Translations under genes and position numbers: made by a program
Part shown: positions 60,202 through 64,000 of the stretch, in pieces
Layout: each line of letters starts with the position of its first letter
Numbering within the stretch: the first letter of the stretch is position 1
The notes under the pieces: generated by a model
Told to the model about the DNA's origin: nothing
The model's database searches: none
The model's input: the letters and a program-made list of their open reading frames with translations, nothing else
Assembly: GCA_002377585.1 (NCBI GenBank)
Contig: DFQC01000025.1
Location: 62,001 to 126,000, forward strand
Source of the DNA: Anaerolineales bacterium UBA3499
Lineage (GTDB): Bacteria > Chloroflexota > Anaerolineae > Anaerolineales > UBA11657
Direction of reading: 5' to 3'
Length of the DNA: 64,000 bases

Positions 60202-62472
60202 TTATTGGGCTGATAACCCAAACGTGTAAATCGGAATAGACCAATTATCCCACTCAGAACCAGCAGAACTGTATGCAGGTACACGCAATCCAGACAATGG
60301 ATCATATAAACCAATTACTATAGTATAAGTCTCTCTAGATGTATCTACATCATAAACGAGTTTATGATGGTCAGAGATTAAACTTCCCGGTTCCCATGCT
60401 GATGTTGGCCAATACCCATTCGAAGGAGGTTGATCAGCTTGAGCGACAATATTGCCCAATGAATCAATCATATGAACAAACACAGTTAAATCAGTTGTGA
60501 TTTTTGTTGCGGGCTGCCAATACAACGTAAAAGCAATTTTAGATGGCACATCTTCTGAAATACTATAACCTACTAACCTAGCTTCCGAATTAAAGACAGA
60601 TCCATCTATCACCTCGGGAGTATAATTTTTTTCATGCAAAGGTAGCAAACGTCCCAAATCAAGAAATAAGGATTCAATTGGCACATCACTTACACTTATT
60701 GAAAGCGGATTGCTTAAGTCGTCATCCCAGAAGGACAGGTTCATTCGCATAATCGTCGGTGCTTCAGCCGAACTCAAGATAGGTACAACATATGTGTCGG
60801 GATAAATGACATCTGGTTCCCAGTCGGCCGTCGGCAGCAGACCACCTCCTGGCCAAGTATCTAATTTAGCTATATTGTCCATCTCATATCCATACACATT
60901 AATGGCGAGCTTGTAATCAACGTCCATGTATGACTTGCCACGCCAATAGAATGTGATTTGTATAGATTCATCTCTAGTTACACTGTCATTGAGCACGGAA
61001 TAACCTACCAATTCAATCGTATTATTAAAAATAGCACCACTTACTATCATATTCGAAGGTATATCTTCGTATAAAATCTTTTTTGGTACAGTGTAACTAG
61101 GTTCAATATATAATTTCACCATCAAAATCGACACAATTAGTAAAACGAACACTAAAACGATAGAAAATATTTTTTGTAAATGTTGTCCAACTAGAGAAAG
61201 TATCCCCGCACATAAATACGTACTAATAACCGTCACGGCAATGAGTGCGAGCCTACCTTGCGCAGCATGTTGATAAAAGGACCAATAAACGTTTCCCGCA
61301 AGGGTAACCAATATAAAGGTACCTACTAAAACATGTGTTATATGGACTTTTCTAATATTATTACCAAACGAATAACTCTTTGCAAATGACACAATACCTC
61401 CGCCAAAAGCGAATACAACTAAGCCATTTATGAAAACAAAAAACCATTTGTCAGGAATTATATTAAAAGCTCCAAATATTCCCCATAGGGAATACCACCA
61501 ACCTCTCCACTCTAGTATCAACTCATCCCATGTTGGTGGTCCAGTTCTCACAAAACCGTACATTTCTGCCATCATGTTAGTACCTAGAAAATCATCATAC
61601 AAAATAAAATTCCTATAAAACCACCACCCAGTCAATACTAATACACATGCTGCAATAATTAACCCTTCTCGGAATGATTGCAACCAGCTACCTGAATATT
61701 GTTTTCTCCATATGAGATATATGCCTACAACTGGCAACAACAATAGTGCAGAAAGTTTAGTGAGAATTGCCAATCCAATAAGCACACCTAACAACCAGGG
61801 TGCAAATTGCCGCTGTAGTATTTTGTTTGGAAACCATGATGGAATCAACAAAGCATTATCATCAAGATTAACTATTAGAATAAGAATATAAATAATAAGT
61901 GACGCCAAAAACCAGACACCATTGTCATTGTTCACTGATGCTGTAATGAAAACAAACATCGGGTTCAACGCAGTAAACGATGCTGCCAGAATTGGCAAGT
62001 TGACCTGTCCTGGAAAAAGAGCTTTCGCAACAAAGAATGTAAGTGCCACAGTTCCACATCCTAACAATATGGAGAACCACCGGAGTAAGTGCACGGCCAG
62101 AGCAACATCAGTCAAGGGAAATTCCTTAGTACTAGTATGACGAAACATGTTTACATTTACGGTAGTACCTGGAACACCTACTTGACCAAAAGGATTGTAT
62201 GAATAATGACTTAGTGAATCAAAATCATCAATCCAAGAAATTAGGGATGCACCTATCAAATAATAGAATGGTGGCTGGCTACCTTCTTGTCTATAAGTAG
62301 TAATTTCTCCAACCTGTTGTACAGGCAAACCACGACCAGATGCAATTTCTCTTACGACTCCATAGTGCCACGCTTCATCAGAAGCTTCAAAAATCGGTGT
62401 TGATTGATTGTACACAAACGCAACACCGATAAACAATATTAGCAATAGTCTTAAAGGAGTATATGACTTCAT
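60202..62472 (-). CDS. GT-C fold membrane glycosyltransferase with C-terminal beta domains
   Basis: A 756-residue protein with about eleven helices. The first external loop EASDEAWHYGVVREIASGRGLPV and the QEGSQPPFYYLIG motif resemble PMT/ArnT or DUF2142-type GT-C enzymes, where the acidic DE pair is catalytic; these use polyprenyl-phosphate sugars. The C-terminal third has two similar beta-rich units (about 470-600 and 620-750: GAIFNNTIELVGYS and GSVFNSEARLVGYS, each with a W-P-T-A/S-x-W-E-P repeat). Acceptor unknown; it could glycosylate Thr-rich surface proteins or lipids. No clear Shine-Dalgarno is seen. Confidence 0.83.
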   Translation of the reverse strand: MKSYTPLRLLLILFIGVAFVYNQSTPIFEASDEAWHYGVVREIASGRGLPVQQVGEITTYRQEGSQPPFYYLIGASLISWIDDFDSLSHYSYNPFGQVGVPGTTVNVNMFRHTSTKEFPLTDVALAVHLLRWFSILLGCGTVALTFFVAKALFPGQVNLPILAASFTALNPMFVFITASVNNDNGVWFLASLIIYILILIVNLDDNALLIPSWFPNKILQRQFAPWLLGVLIGLAILTKLSALLLLPVVGIYLIWRKQYSGSWLQSFREGLIIAACVLVLTGWWFYRNFILYDDFLGTNMMAEMYGFVRTGPPTWDELILEWRGWWYSLWGIFGAFNIIPDKWFFVFINGLVVFAFGGGIVSFAKSYSFGNNIRKVHITHVLVGTFILVTLAGNVYWSFYQHAAQGRLALIAVTVISTYLCAGILSLVGQHLQKIFSIVLVFVLLIVSILMVKLYIEPSYTVPKKILYEDIPSNMIVSGAIFNNTIELVGYSVLNDSVTRDESIQITFYWRGKSYMDVDYKLAINVYGYEMDNIAKLDTWPGGGLLPTADWEPDVIYPDTYVVPILSSAEAPTIMRMNLSFWDDDLSNPLSISVSDVPIESLFLDLGRLLPLHEKNYTPEVIDGSVFNSEARLVGYSISEDVPSKIAFTLYWQPATKITTDLTVFVHMIDSLGNIVAQADQPPSNGYWPTSAWEPGSLISDHHKLVYDVDTSRETYTIVIGLYDPLSGLRVPAYSSAGSEWDNWSIPIYTFGLSAQ

Positions 62473-62557
62473 AATTTTGGTAAAAATATCAGCATAAGGA
62501 ATGGAAACACATCAGTTCCAGAGACTGACTGTTTTTGACATTATACAATTTCAGATA

Positions 62558-63595
62558 CTAATTAGAGTTGATGAAGCAGGCTAATTCGTGGCCAGGGTCC
62601 ATAAGAACACGAACTGGGGTCGCGGGTGCAATTCGAACGGTATGTCTTTGTAAACTATGTATGAAGCGTCCTGAGGGAAGACGTACACGATAAACATTGA
62701 CCATACCTCGGTACTCTCTTGTTAACACTATTGCTCCAGAGGTTGGATCAGGTGCAATACGTACATCATCAGCTCGTACCGCTACTTCAACTTGATCACC
62801 AACATTCACAGGATGAGTTGACTGCAACAAACCAATCTCAGTTTGAACACCTTCGGCAGTCACTTCTCCAGGCAGGAAATCTGTTTCACCCATGAAAGTA
62901 GCTACAAAGCGAGTAGCAGGATTACCAAATACATCGCCAGGATTACCCACTTGCTGAATACTTCCTTGGTGCTGCACGGCAATGCGATCCCCCATAAACA
63001 AAGCCTCTTCTTGATGATGAGTTACAAATATTGCAGTAGCCCCACTCATTCTAAGAATAGCTCTCACTTCATTACGTACATGTACTCTCTGCCCACTATC
63101 GAGGTTAGAAAACGGTTCGTCCAAGAGTAATACATCCGGTCTAGGACCCATCGCGCGAGCAAGAGCAACACGCTGTTGCTCCCCGCCAGACAATTCATTA
63201 GGCATACGATCTGCATAACCACTTAATCCAACCAACTGTAACATAGCAGCTACCTGATCGTCTTTATCGGCACCGTGCAATCCGTAAGCAATATTAGCTG
63301 CTACACTTAGATGCGGGAACAAAGCATAATTTTGAAACACCATACCAACTCGACGAAATTCAGGTGGGACAAATCTCTCCGGGCTCACCATCACACGACC
63401 ACCTACTTCAATCGATCCAGCATCAGGCTTGGCAACGCCTGTAATTAGACGCAAAAGCGTAGTCTTACCACATCCACTAGGACCGATAAGAGCAAGAATC
63501 TCCCCTTTAACAACATCAAGACTTAGGCCATTCAACGCACCAGTATCTGAAAATGTTTTCACTAAACCTTCACATCGGACTGCTATCTCACTCAT
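62558..63595 (-). CDS. Iron/thiamine/polyamine-type ABC transporter ATP-binding protein
   Basis: A 345-residue ATPase with Walker A GPSGCGKTT, FQNYALFPHLSVAANIAYGL, signature LSGGEQQRVALARAM, Walker B VLLLDEPFSNLD, VTHHQEEAL and a C-terminal TOBE domain (VEVAVRADDVRI). It resembles FbpC/PotA. It begins exactly where the neighbouring permease gene stops. The permease similarity favours iron(III) or an analogous substrate; polyamine or thiamine systems remain possible. Confidence 0.9.
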   Translation of the reverse strand: MSEIAVRCEGLVKTFSDTGALNGLSLDVVKGEILALIGPSGCGKTTLLRLITGVAKPDAGSIEVGGRVMVSPERFVPPEFRRVGMVFQNYALFPHLSVAANIAYGLHGADKDDQVAAMLQLVGLSGYADRMPNELSGGEQQRVALARAMGPRPDVLLLDEPFSNLDSGQRVHVRNEVRAILRMSGATAIFVTHHQEEALFMGDRIAVQHQGSIQQVGNPGDVFGNPATRFVATFMGETDFLPGEVTAEGVQTEIGLLQSTHPVNVGDQVEVAVRADDVRIAPDPTSGAIVLTREYRGMVNVYRVRLPSGRFIHSLQRHTVRIAPATPVRVLMDPGHELACFINSN

Positions 63596-64000
63596 TTAAT
63601 TCAGACTCTCTCTTAAGATAATAGATGCCATCGGCACAGATGATAACAGAATTAATAACAATGCGGGAGCAGCAGCTGCTCCAAACATTGCTTCTTCAAC
63701 AGCCGACCAAACTGATGTTGCTAAAGTACTGAAACCTAGAGGCCCCAAAATTAACGTAATGGGCAATTCCTTCATAACCGTAAGAAACACTAAGCCAATC
63801 CCAGCAGCTATGCCAGACCATGAGACAGGAACTGTAATAGTACGAAACACCATTAACGGATTCTTGCCTAAAGTCCGTGCTGCTTGCTCAATACTAGGAG
63901 ATATTTGCAAGAAAGACGTTCGCAATGCCCCTACTGCCTGTGGAAGAAACATGATTAAGTATCCGAATAGTAACAAATATACAGTCTGATAGATAGGATT
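63596..64000 (-). CDS. ABC transporter permease, FbpB-type (C-terminal part, truncated by the window)
   Basis: The last 134 residues of a permease; the frame is open to the right edge, with NPIYQTVYLL before the first in-window start. It shows the ATPase-docking EAA loop (IEQAARTLGKNPLMVFRTITVP), then GLVFLTVMKELPITLILGPLGF and a terminal membrane helix. This pattern matches the second half of Fe(III) ABC permeases. The rest of the transporter, including a substrate-binding protein, lies to the right. Confidence 0.88.
   Translation of the reverse strand, partial: NPIYQTVYLLLFGYLIMFLPQAVGALRTSFLQISPSIEQAARTLGKNPLMVFRTITVPVSWSGIAAGIGLVFLTVMKELPITLILGPLGFSTLATSVWSAVEEAMFGAAAAPALLLILLSSVPMASIILRESLN

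Overview
The window is AT-rich bacterial chromosome with dense, short-gapped genes, consensus sigma70-type promoters (TTGACA-17-TATAAT), two tRNAs and no phage, insertion sequence, CRISPR array or rRNA. The gene content suggests a free-living, heterotrophic Chloroflexota bacterium, possibly of the marine SAR202/Dehalococcoidia lineage: a NuoC-NuoD fusion, a methylmalonyl-CoA operon, HyuA/HyuB hydantoinases, Thr/Pro-rich LysM and SH3 surface proteins, and DUF2723-type membrane glycosyltransferases. This assignment is a judgement from gene content, not a phylogeny.

Left part (1-7.6 kb, mostly + strand): the end of a nucleotide-sugar epimerase, then the cell-elongation genes mreC-mreD-mrdA-rodA, gltX, tRNA-Gln(CTG), a small coiled-coil protein and a cold-shock gene with a long 5' leader and a clear terminator. 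7.6-14.1 kb (- strand): mreB, an O-antigen-ligase-like protein, GtrA, a GT4 glycosyltransferase, an acyl-CoA thioesterase and glnS run head to tail. 14.2-18.1 kb (+): tilS followed by tupABC (tungstate uptake). 18.2-22.5 kb (-): a degenerate tyrosine recombinase, a large LysM envelope protein and a membrane-GAF protein. 22.6-32.6 kb: tRNA-Leu(CAG), an FtsB/DivIC-like protein, a methyltransferase, mtaB, an MscS channel, a selenoprotein W-like gene with an in-frame UGA, trpS, dtd, a secreted glycoside hydrolase, and proB-proA.

32.7-36.2 kb: a MacB/FtsX-type ABC exporter with a duplicated permease. 37.3-42.9 kb (-): a five-gene propionyl-CoA carboxylase/methylmalonyl-CoA mutase/epimerase operon, followed by enoyl-CoA hydratase and an aldo/keto reductase. 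45.2-51.4 kb (-): hyuA-hyuB, a DUF2723 membrane protein and a family-5-type uracil-DNA glycosylase. Then rimO (+), an M20 amidohydrolase, mrp and a Cys-rich protein (-), nuoB-nuoCD-nuoI (-), a divergent erpA-like Fe-S carrier (+), an SH3 protein, a large GT-C glycosyltransferase, and an iron-type ABC transporter that runs off the right edge.

The most notable points are: (1) a selenoprotein of the SelW/Rdx family (26553-26795), which ordinary ORF calling misses because its Sec codon is TGA, with a hairpin just after the UGA that fits a bacterial SECIS; (2) a recurring arrangement in which a -10 box lies 5-9 nt before the start codon, implying leaderless mRNAs for about seven genes; (3) a recombinase-like protein that has lost most catalytic residues; and (4) a C-terminal beta-sandwich domain that seems to be shared, in three copies, by two membrane glycosyltransferases.
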